DNA from: Henckelia pumila | Lineage: Eukaryota > Streptophyta > Magnoliopsida > Lamiales > Gesneriaceae | DNA length: 64,000 nt | Direction: 5' to 3' | Assembly (NCBI RefSeq): GCF_033568475.1 | Contig: NC_133120.1 | Span: forward strand, 85,392,151-85,456,150 | Made by a program: the position numbers and the translations under genes | The notes under the pieces: generated by a model | Databases searched by the model: none | What the model saw: the letters and a program-made list of their open reading frames with translations, nothing else | Told to the model about the DNA's origin: nothing | Shown: piece after piece, positions 12,613 through 22,747 of the stretch | Position numbering within the stretch: position 1 is the stretch's first letter | Layout of the letters: the number at the start of each line of letters is the position of its first letter

Positions 12613-12626
12613 TGGTATCAAAGTCA
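12613..12626 (+). promoter_or_regulatory. Copia primer-binding site (initiator tRNA-Met type)
   Basis: TGGTATCAAAGTCA, two bases after the LTR, matches the plant consensus TGGTATCAGAGC with one early mismatch. Confidence 0.85.
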
Positions 12627-13810
12627 CTCATGTTTAAATCATTAAGATGTATATTATATTCGATTTGGTTTAATCGAAAACAGAATATGATTATTGTGTA
12701 TGAAATTCGTAATTTTCAGTCCAGTATATTTTTTTTTATTTTCGGATTTATTTTTTTTAAAAAAAAAAAAACTGGAAAATTTTGAATTTCCCGATCAGGG
12801 TTTCTGGAGCCGCCGAAAAACGCTGAAAACGGCCAACCTACGGCAATTTTCGAACGGCGGGGGATGAGGCGTTTTGTAGGAGACATACAGGCGCCTCACT
12901 TAGAACCAGATTAACGCCGGATTACGTCGGATATTGATCGAATTTGGACCCCAAAGTTTCGACTACTGTTTCTGCGCGAATTCGAAAAATTCAGGCCTCC
13001 TTCTCCGGCCGATAAAGGCACGATCTGGACTGGTGACGGTGCCATGGTGGTCGCCTCCATGTGTGCTGCCATTGGTCGGTCGAATTTGGCCGGGAATGGG
13101 CGGCGGCGGTGGCGGCGGCGTGAGATGGGTGATGGGTTAGGGTTTCTATTTTTTTGGTAATTTTCGAAAATTCGAAAATTTAAAAAAAAAATTATTTTTT
13201 TTAAAACACTGTAATTTCAGATTTGAGAAAATTTTTTGACCCATCACATATTTTTTGGATAAAGTTTAATTTAGTTATAAATCCAATATTTTATTTTTGG
13301 GTTTAAGGTTTAAATATTTAATTTATTCAAATAATGATAAGATTTATTTTATATATTTTAAAATTAATTAATTGAAACATGATGTCGCCAAAGTGACCTC
13401 TCTTGTGGATTTTAATTTATTTTAAAATATAAAAGATTTTTTGCGTATGTAATTTTTATAAGTATTATTCGGTCCAAAGGAAGTTTAATATTTAATATTT
13501 TTACATATGCATGTGTGGTGGTGAACATGTGACAGTTATTCGGTTTTATGTAAATAATAAATCGGCCTAAAGGAAGATTTTTATTTGACATAATATTTAT
13601 TGTCAGTGTTTGACTACTATGTCAGGATATCACTTACAATTTAATATTTTGTCCAAAGATAAAATATTAATGGAGTTATCAGTATTCTGTAATGGGGTTT
13701 ACATTATTTGAATTTATTGATTATTTTATATGGATATTTGTTGAGCATGTAATTTTTTATTTTATTTTTTTGTTTTCTGGCTTCAGATTTAATTCCTGCG
13801 AATATCAGTT

Positions 13811-13850
13811 CCAACATCAATTCAATTCCTCCAACATCAATTCAATTTCT
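13811..13850 (+). repeat. 20-bp tandem duplication at the Copia gag start
   Basis: Two copies of CCAACATCAATTCAATTCCT-type sequence (13811-13830 and 13831-13850), differing at one base. The 20-bp addition changes the reading frame. Confidence 0.9.
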
Positions 13851-16800
13851 CTGTTAAATGACTCAAACTTCAAATCATGGCAAGAGAATTTGCTTATAGT
13901 TCTCGGAGTCATGGATCTAGATCTTGCGATAAGGGTTGACCGTCCTCCTGCTCTTACTGATAAGAGTACCTCTGATGATAAGAGGGAGTTTGAAAAGTGG
14001 GAGAGGTCGACTCGCATGTGTCTTATGATTATGAAGAAAGCTATTCCGGAAACATTCAGGGGCACGATGTCTAGCGACATCACTACGACAAAAGATTTCC
14101 TTACAGATATTGAAAAGAGGTTTGTCAAGAATGAAAAGGCTGAAATTGATACACTCTTGGCAAATCTAATTTCAATGAGGTATAAGGGTAAAGGCAATAT
14201 CCGGGAGTACATTATGGAAATGTCTCATCTTGCTTCAAAATTGAAAGCACTTAAGCTTGAACTCTCTGAGGACTTGCAAGTGCATTTGGTTCTGTTATCT
14301 CTTTCTCATCAGTTTAACCAGTTTAAGGTGAGCTATAACTGTGAGAAAGAGACTTGGTCTCTGAATGAGCTCATCTCACACTGTGTTCAGGAAGAGGAAA
14401 GATTGAAGCAAGATAAGACAGAAAGTACTCATTTCGCCTCTACCTCAAAAACCAAGGATAAAGAAAATAAAAAGAAGGGTAAGGAAGCTGCAGTTACACA
14501 ACCTCTAAAGAAACAAAAGAAGGATCCTAGTGATTCTTCAAGTAATGCATGTTTCTTTTGTGGTGGTGAAGGGCATATGAAGAGGCATTGCACTAATTAT
14601 CACGCTTGGCGTGCTAATAAAGGTATGCTTCTTAATATGGTTTGTTCTGAAATTAATTTAATTTTAGTGCCTAGACACATGTGGTGGATAGATTCTGGTG
14701 CAACAACTCACATCAGTGTGTCTATGCAGGGTTGCCTGGATTGCCGAAAACCAAATGATGCTGAAAGATTCATCTATGTTGGTGATGGCAACAAAGTTCA
14801 AGTTGAAGCAATTGGGAAATTTAGATTATTGTTAAAGACTGGAATTTATTTGGATCTTTTTGAAACATTTATTGTACCGTCTTTTAGGCGGAATTTGGTT
14901 TCTATTTCTGCATTGGACAAATCTGGTTTTTCTTGTTCTTTTGGAAATAGAATATTCAGTTTGTTTCGTGATTCAAATTTAGTTGGTTTCGGTTCTTTAT
15001 CAGGCTATGATAATCTTTATTCTTTGGATACTATTGCTTCATTTAACGAATCCCTGCAAACCAGTAAAGGCACTAAAAGAAAATTAATCAGTGAGAATTC
15101 AGCTGCGTTATGGCACAAGAGATTAGGACATATCTCCGAAAGGAGAATACAGAAACTTGTGTCAGACGAAATTCTCGAGCCTTTAGATTTCACAGATTTT
15201 AATATTTGTGTTAATTGTATAAAAGGAAAACAAACCAATAAGAAGAGATTTGAAGCCAACCGGACTTCAGGCGTTTTAGAACTTATACATACTGATATTT
15301 GTGGGTCATTCCCTTCGGCTTCTTGGAATAGTCAACAGTATTTTATAACGTTCACAGACGATTTTTCAAGATATGGCTTCATTTATCTCATTCATGAAAA
15401 GGCACAGCCATTGGATGTGTTTAAAAATTATAAAGCTGAAGTTGAAAATAAACTTGGCTTAAAGATTAAAACCGTTAGATCTGACCGTGGTGGTGAATAC
15501 TATAGTAGATATGACGGTTCAGGTGAACAACGTCCAGGACCTTTTGCTAAATTCCTAGAGGAATGCGGTATCGTCCCACAGTATACTATGCCGGGTTCGC
15601 CCACTATGAATGGTGTTGCTGAAAGACGAAACAGAACGCTTAAGGACATGGTGAGGAGTATGATTAGTCATTCTACCTTACCAGAATCACTCTGGGGAGA
15701 AGCGCTAAAGACTGCAGCATATATCCTTAACAGGGTTCCGACAAAAGCAAAGACCAAAACCCCTTATGAACTTTGGACATGCAAAAAGCCTAGTCTTAAG
15801 CATTTGCACGTTTGGGGATGTCCAGCTGAGGCAAGGCCTTACAAGCCTAATGAAAAGAAACTGAACTTAAGGACGGTTAGTTGTTATTTTATTGGATACT
15901 CTGAAAGATCTAGGGGGTACAAGTTTTATGATCCCACAACTAAGTCGATTTTTGAGTCGGAAAATGCCCGGTTCTTTGAGGTTGCCGAGTTTGCGGGGGG
16001 AGATAAAGTTAGAGATATTGTCTTTGAAGAGGAATATGTGAATATTCCCACAGGTGTTTTGGGAACTGATCAGGATATCATTTCTGACCTTGCCCAAGAC
16101 ACAATACAAGACAATATTGGAGATCCTCCCATTCAAGACAATATTCAGGATGAACAAACTCAAGCACCTCCAGAACCTATGCCATTAAGGAGATTCACTA
16201 GAGAGAGAAGAAATGCGGTGCCAGATGATTACATTGTATTTCTTCAAGAACATGAGGTAGACATTGGAATGATGGAGGATGATCCTATCAACTTCCGTCA
16301 AGCCATGGAAAGTTCTAACTCTCAAAAGTGGATTAATGCCATGGATGAGGAGATAAAGTCTATGAAAGACAATGGCGTTTGGGATCTTGTCCCATTACCT
16401 AAAGGTGCGAGGCCCATTGGTTGCAAATGGATATTTAAAACCAAGAGGGATTCGAAAGGTAATGTGGAAAGATACAAGACATGTCTTGTTACAAAAGGCT
16501 TTACACAGAAAGAAGGCATTGATTATAAAGAGACTTTCTCTCAAGTTTCTTCGAAAGACTCTTTCAGGATTATAATGGCATTAGTGGCACATTTCGACCT
16601 TGAGTTACATCAGATGGATGTTAAGACAGCGTTTCTGAATGGTGACATTGATGAAACGATTTATATGGTGCAACCAGAAAATTTTGTGTCTGAAAATACA
16701 AATAATATGGTTTGCAAACTCAAAAAATCCATCTATGGACTCAAGCATGCATCTCGACAGTAGTATTTTAAGTTTCATCAAGTGATCATCTCGTTCGGTT

Positions 16801-18282
16801 TTGAGATGAATTTGGTTGATGATTGTGTATACCATAAGTTCAGTGGGAGGAAGCATATTTTTCTGGTTTTATATGTTGATGACATCCTACTCGCTAGCAA
16901 TGATATAGATATGTTGCATGACACCAAGAGATTTCTAGCTAAGAATTTTGAGATGAAAGATCTTGGTGATGCATCATTTGTACTGGGTATCCAGATACAT
17001 TGGGATCGCTCTCGAGGTATGCTTGGATTATCACAGAAAGGCTATATCGAGAAGGTTCTCAAGCGATATGGGATGCAATATTGTAAACTAGGTGATACCC
17101 CTGTGGCTAAAGGAGAAAAATTCAGTCTCAATCAGTGTCCCAAGAATGATTTTGAGGAAAAGGAAATGCAGAAGATTCCCTATGCATCTGCAGTGGGGAG
17201 TCTAATGTATGCTCAGGTTTGTACACGTCCAGATATTGCATACGTGATAGGGATGTTGGGCCGATATCTAAGTAATCCAGGAATGGATCATTGAAAAGCA
17301 GTCAAAAGAGTTTTAAGGTACTTACAGAGAACAAAAGATTACATGCTCATGTATCGGAGGTTGGATCAGCTTGAGATCATTGGGTATACTGACTCCGATT
17401 TTGCTGGATGCCAAGATAGTATGAAATCTACTTTGGGTTACATCTATCTCCTTGCTGGAGGTGCCATTTCTTGGAAGAGTGCTAAACAGTCTCTTATAGC
17501 CTCTTCCACTATGGCAGCGGAGTTTGTAGCATGTTACGAGGCATCCAATCACGGAATATGGCTGCGAAATTTTGTCACGGGACTGCGCATTGTTGATGGT
17601 ATTGATAGACCACTGAAGTTACATTGTGACAATAAGTCAGCAGTTTTATACTCCAATAACAACAGGAGCTAGACGAAGTCAAAGCACATTGACATCAAGT
17701 TCCTGGTTGTTAAAGAAAGAATTCAGAGTGGACAGTTGTCTATTGATCATATTGGTACAAACTCCATGGTTGCGGATCCGCTTACAAAGAGACTACCACC
17801 CAAATTGTTTCATGAGCATACAGCTCGTATGGGTGTTGTGTCAATTGAGGATTGAGGATATTCAGTTTTAGTGGGAGTTTGTAATTTTTAATGCTTTTCT
17901 GTTATAGACATTTTCAGCTATTTGGTTATTTTCTGCAGAAATAAAGTTTCAGTTTATTCATACTCTGATTATGGCTAAAGTTTGATCTCAATAAGGTTTA
18001 GGGAGGACCAGTTGGAAATAGGCATGTTATGATCACATTGCATGAAATTTCTATGCTGCACATCCATGTCATAATCCATGTCATTCAATTGTTTTGGCAT
18101 ATGTGACCATTGATGGGTCTAGTTACCATAAATGTAACGAAGGCTGCTTTGATCCTATGTTGACACGATTGATGGACCGGATTTAGCGTAGATACATTCA
18201 GGAATGACAGCGGTTTTGAGCTCATAAGGTTATTTTCACGAAACATAATTATAAGGTTATACATATAGCCCAAGTGTGAGAT

Positions 18283-18635
18283 TGTTAGATCAATTTAATT
18301 ATATGGGCTTATATGTGAATAATTATGTATTGTGGGTTGTCAGTTAAGTTGAGTCCAAAATAAAGTGATCAATTAAAATTTTCAATAATTGGACTTTAAT
18401 GTATCTAATACGACGTGGGCCTTTTGATGTGTAGAGACTAAAATATTATTTCTGGTTTTGTGATGGGTTGAAACAGAAATAATAGAGATAATTAACAAAA
18501 TTATCTATATAACGTGGTTATGGTCCCCAGATTACGCGTATCACGTTCCACTATCTCTAATCCCCATTATTAGAATAGAACCAGAGAGAAAACAAAGGGC
18601 TCTCAGGAAGAACGCGTAGATCTGGAAGATCAACC
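18283..18635 (+). repeat. Copia 3' LTR, left part
   Basis: Matches 5' LTR bases 12124-12476. It ends at the caacc target site (18631-18635) of Gypsy-1. The preceding AAGTGTGAGAT is a degraded polypurine tract. Confidence 0.95.
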
Positions 18636-19837
18636 TGTAACACCCGAAAATTTTTAATACGTAAATTTGCATGAATAATTAAGAAAAATAATTATTTAAA
18701 ATTTATATTTGGGTTAAATGACATTTATGTGTTATTATGTGGATTATATGCATGATTTAAATTTTTGAGATCATTTAACCCGCAGTTATTGTATTTTTAG
18801 ATTTTTGAGAATATTTTTGAGTCGATCGCGTAGACGGGACCGTGGACGGACGAGATGCCAAAATATTTAGCCAAAAATATTTTATGAGTTTTATGAGCCT
18901 TAAAATAATATTTTAAGATATTTTGTCAAGAAAATTTTAGTATTTAATTATATATTTATTTAAGGATTTATTTTTAGCCAAAATAAGTCATTTTAATGAC
19001 TTTTATTAATATTTAAAAATTTCCTAATCTTATATTTCGGGATTTTTGGTTGTGTTATCAGAATTATTAAGTTAATATGGAGTTTTAAATATTTAATTAG
19101 GTATGATTTTATTCCTAAATTAATTAATATACTATTTTTATTCTATTTAATTTATTTAAAACCTAAACCTACCCTACCATTATCCCACTTAGCCGACAAC
19201 CCTTCTTCCCCCACCCCAATCTTCAATTTTTACATCGGCTTCCAATAGAAAAACCCCATATCCGATCATTCAAGCTCCATTCCTTGAGGAATTTTGGTCC
19301 GTTCGTCGTCTCGGAGACCCGTAAACGCATCAACTCTCGTCAAATAAATTCAAGGCATGTCTAAATCCTTCTTTTGGACACCATATAAGCTATTAACCAT
19401 GCATGATGAGTTTTATTCAGAATTTTTATCAGAAACTTTCGATTTATGAATGTATGAAGGGTTTTGATGTATGTTTGATGTTGTTATTGGCATGGTTCAC
19501 GTTTTTATTCTACATGGCTCGGTCCAGGGGCTAGGGCTCGGTCAAGAGGTGAGTTAGGATCTTAGGAAGATAACCATGGTCGGGCTAAGGGCTGGAGTTG
19601 GCCTGGTTCAAGGCTGGGATCGAGATGGGTCTTGGGAGTCGGCAGTTTAGGGTTTGGTGGAAGGGAGGCTCGGCTGGTCATGCTAGGCCTTGACTCAGCC
19701 GAGCGAAGGCTAGGTTTGAACCGGCAGGACCCTGGGAAGGTCCTGTCGGCGGAAGTCTGGCCAGTGGTGGCCGGACCGGGGCAGCAGCAGCCATGGAATG
19801 GCTGCTGCCTGCCGTAGCCGAGAGGATGAGAGGGGTT

Positions 19838-19960
19838 GGGATCGGGTTAGGTGTTAGGTTGGGTTCCCGGGTCGGGTTGGGGCCTGGGTCAGGTCAGTAG
19901 GGTCATGGGTCGGGTCAGGTCGGTTCGGGTCCAGGTTAGGTGGGCCGGGCTCGAGTATTT
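19838..19960 (+). repeat. GGGT-rich tract in Gypsy-1 LTR
   Basis: A dense succession of GGGTT, GGGTC and GGGCC words on the plus strand, with many G-runs of 2-4. It has the makings of G-quadruplexes. The matching tract in the 3' LTR is at about 39000-39125. Confidence 0.7.
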
Positions 19961-19994
19961 TTAATTTTTAAATATATTATGTTTTAATTGATTT

Positions 19995-20290
19995 TGGGCC
20001 AATTAATTTGAAATAAAATTATTTGGGCTTACAAATAATTTTATTTGGGCTTTCAAAATTATTTTTAAGTTAGCCCAATGATTTTTATGTGCTCGTGGGC
20101 CCATAGTAATTTTTGGGTCAGTCAGTGATTTTATGGGCCAGTCAATGAATTTTTATGAATTAATTAGTTAATGGGCCTAAATATTTTTATTTAAGCCCAA
20201 AAACATTTAAGTACTTTATTTTAGTAAAAATTATAATTTTTAAAATTATTTATTTAATTATGGGCTTTAAGTTAGTTAATGAGCTTTAAG
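19995..20290 (+). promoter_or_regulatory. cluster of TGGGCY (site II-like) words in Gypsy-1 LTR
   Basis: About ten TGGGCC/TGGGCT words or their complements occur within roughly 300 AT-rich bases. In plant promoters TGGGCY elements bind TCP factors and are linked to expression in dividing cells. Here their role as LTR enhancer is inferred. Confidence 0.4.
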
Positions 20291-20532
20291 TCAGTTAAGG
20301 GGTTTAGTAGAGAGACCAGCAGTCTGGACCAACCCATGAAAAATAAATAAGTCCGGAATATATATTTAATTATTTTTATGCATGAAGTCTATTTTAAGTA
20401 TATTATGAAAAATTAATTAAATATATATTACGAACATATTTTCAGTGCATGCATTCATGAAATTTCTTATGTATATAATTATGTAAATGATGAGCAATAA
20501 AATATTTTGGTGGAAATTGAAGTATGTGTGAC

Positions 20533-20635
20533 ATAGGGGTGGTTTTTCACCATATGATTCGGTAGTTTTACTATCATAGGGGTGGTTATCCACCATATGA
20601 TTCGGTAGTTTACTACTATAGGAGGTGATTTATCA
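20533..20635 (+). repeat. about 43-bp tandem repeat with internal palindrome in Gypsy-1 LTR
   Basis: About two and a half copies of a unit holding ATAGGGGTGGTT, CCACCATATGATTCGGTAG and TTACTA. GGTGG and CCACC form a small hairpin in each unit. It is present in the 3' LTR too (about 39710-39810). Confidence 0.8.
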
Positions 20636-21309
20636 CCGCCATCGTACGTTGGTTTATGAGACTGATCAGTCGACAATTGAGCGTCACACTTATGGATAGG
20701 ACCATCTTCAGGTTTCAAAAGCATTGCTCAATTATGTTATATATGATAAAGAAATAATATGTTTATGATTATGGTTATGATTCAGTTTATGATTCAGCAG
20801 TTTTATTATGTGATGAAAATATTTTCATGCATGCTCATGTACATGTATATGTATTAGTAATTATGTGATGCATTATTTTTAACCTTGTTATAAAGGATTA
20901 GACATGTTGAGCCCCTAGGCTCACTACGCTTATATGGTGCAGGTGAGACAGATGACTTTTATGTAGCTCCTACCGGTGGTGAGGACGTATGAGCTCACGG
21001 AGCAGTGGACCCCGTGACCGTCGCAGATTTTAGTTGATGTTTAAGAAACATTTATTTTATTATGCTGAGTTTTTAAACAAGTTCTTCTTTTTATTATTTT
21101 AATTATGGGAATGTTGAATTATCAAACTTAGTATTTTTAGTTCTTGCATAAGGATATTTTCAGCAATTAATTATGTTATTTTTTTTATGTAGTAAAATTA
21201 TTTCTTTTATGTTTATACATATATGTATGGGCGTATATGTATAGTATTATTTATAGATTATTAAAAAAAAAAAAAAATTTCCGCATTTATTAGCATTAGG
21301 CGTTTCATT

Positions 21310-21321
21310 TGGTATTAGAGC
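21310..21321 (+). promoter_or_regulatory. Gypsy-1 primer-binding site
   Basis: TGGTATTAGAGC, two bases after the 5' LTR, is the initiator tRNA-Met site with one C-to-T change. Confidence 0.9.
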
Positions 21322-21511
21322 GCGGTCCTTGGAGGGTGTCCTACTGCCACGTGAAGCTCAGAAATCCTACTACCGGTCTGTAAGTTTTAAATTATTTTCT
21401 TATGATTTATAAGGAGCATATGTAATGATTTAAGATTTTCATGTTAGAAAAATTTTAGAACTCTTAAGTTATGCATTGCGATTTACGTAAAGAAATATGT
21501 GGTGGTGCAGA

Positions 21512-22553
21512 ATGCCTCCGAGACAGATGAATAGGCGAGGGGGACCTCCACCTCCACCTCCGCAGAATCCGCTTGCAGCATTGGAGCAGACCAATGCGAA
21601 TATGATGGCTGGGATTACTGCTCTGTTGGAGCAGCAGGCAGCACGTCCTAGGCTCACACATGATGAGGATGTTGCCGAGCGGTTCCAGAAGAAGGGACCT
21701 AAGGAGTTTGTCGGCACCACGTATCCACTCATTGCTGAGGGGTGAATTCGATCACTGGAGTCCATATTTGACTACATGAGGATCACTGATGCTGACAGGG
21801 TGAAGTGTGCAGTGTATATGATGAGAGGTGATGCAGCCTCTTGGTGGGAAGGTGCGGTTCGAGGTGTGAATCTACCTACATTGACTTGGATAGAGTTCAG
21901 ACGCATGTTCTATGCCAAGTATTTCACTGAGGATGTGCGCAGTCGCATGATCCGGGAGTATATGAGTCTCCGCCAGGGAGACAAGTCTGTGGTGGATTAC
22001 ATCACCCAATTCGAGAGAGGGTGTCGTTTCGTGCCTCTTATTGCTGACAGTGCGCCGGATAAGTTGAGGCAATTTGTGGATGGTTTGCGGGCTGACATCA
22101 AACATGACGTTCGCATGTTGGATGTCACTACTTATGAGGCGGCAGTTAGCAGAGCATTACGTTTTGAGGAAGGGAGGCGAGAGATGTAGCGAGATCAGCA
22201 GAGTAAGAGGCAGTTTCAGCCAGGGTATCAGAGGGCGACTTCGCAGCCTCCTGCGAAGAAGCCGTATATTGGGCCGTCTAAGGGCCCGAATCAGCAGGGA
22301 CAGCAGTAGAGGCCTCAGGGGCGTCAGCTACAGCAGCAGCAGAGGGGCGGGGCCCCTGATACTAGAGGAGTTCTGATCTGCCCACAGTGTCAGAAGCCGC
22401 ACATCGGGAAGTGTCTAGTGGGGTCCAATGTATGCTATGTTTGCAAGGAGCCAGGGCATGTTTCATATAACTGCCCGAAGAGAAAGAACACCACTGGGCG
22501 GGTGTTCGTCATGCAGGCTGAGGAGGCAGACCCAGATACCTCCTTAATCACCG
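21512..22553 (+). pseudogene. Gypsy-1 gag, copy 1
   Basis: Starts at MPPRQMNRRGG (ATG 21512). Retrotransposon gag core follows (ADRVKCAVYMMRGDAASWWE, YTTQF-like DYITQFERGCRFV) and a zinc knuckle CYVCKEPGHVSYNC. It is broken in frame by TGA 21743-21745 (Trp expected), TAG 22187-22189 and TAG 22307-22309 (Gln expected). The first two are shared with copy 2. The coding region ends at ACCG before an intron-like segment. Confidence 0.88.
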
Positions 22554-22747
22554 GTATTTCCTAAACTTCTTCTTTTAAGAAATTTTTGGGAATTTACTTC
22601 ATGATTTTAAATTTCATGAATTATCTGTTTGTTTGGTTAGAGTAGGATGTTCATTTTATTCGTGTTTAATTAAGAGAAATAATTTTGTAACTTGTATTGG
22701 GAGAAAAGTAAGTTTAGTATGCGATTGTTGGGATTTTCTGCGTGCAG
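22554..22747 (+). other. intron-like segment between gag and protease, copy 1
   Basis: 194 bp starting GTATTTCC and ending TTTCTGCGTGCAG. Removing it joins gag (ending I-T-G) in frame to [20 protein letters not shown], the usual layout in related elements. The segment is AT-rich and holds stops in the gag frame. Confidence 0.6.

Larger units (their letters stand above)
12512..17855 (+). pseudogene. Copia gag-pol polyprotein, broken
   Basis: The main open stretch is 13692-16763, followed in the same frame by 16764-17294, 17295-17672 and 17673-17855, separated by stop codons TAG (16761-16763), TGA (17292-17294) and TAG (17670-17672). Order: UBN2-like gag; zinc knuckle [14 protein letters not shown]; aspartic protease DSGATTH; pre-integrase [10 protein letters not shown]; integrase core with TDDFSRY and GVAERRNRT; reverse transcriptase with YVDDILLAS; RNase H with TDSDFAGCQDS. 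Two stops replace expected Trp codons. The ATG at 13692 precedes about 30 hydrophobic residues unlike gag, so it is probably not the native start. A spliced start from the LTR (exon 12512-12521, intron 12522-13786) is proposed. A 20-bp tandem duplication (13811-13850) shifts the frame just after that acceptor. Confidence 0.9.
18636..21307 (+). repeat. Gypsy-1 5' LTR (2.67 kb)
   Basis: Contains a GGGTC/GGGTT-rich tract (about 19838-19960), a cluster of TGGGCC/TGGGCT words (about 19995-20290), a tandem repeat (20533-20635), and the donor-like ATATGGTGCAG|GTGAGA (20934-20948). It ends with an A homopolymer and TTAGCATTAGGCGTTTCA. Confidence 0.95.

Noticed and set aside
12934-13140. 68-aa plus-strand ORF with a glycine run
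   Set aside because: It lies in the Copia leader/intron; the glycine run comes from a GGC microsatellite and no family is recognisable.
13692-13790. Copia gag starting at ATG 13692
   Set aside because: The first 30 or so residues are hydrophobic and unlike gag; the sequence looks like an intron's pyrimidine-rich 3' end.
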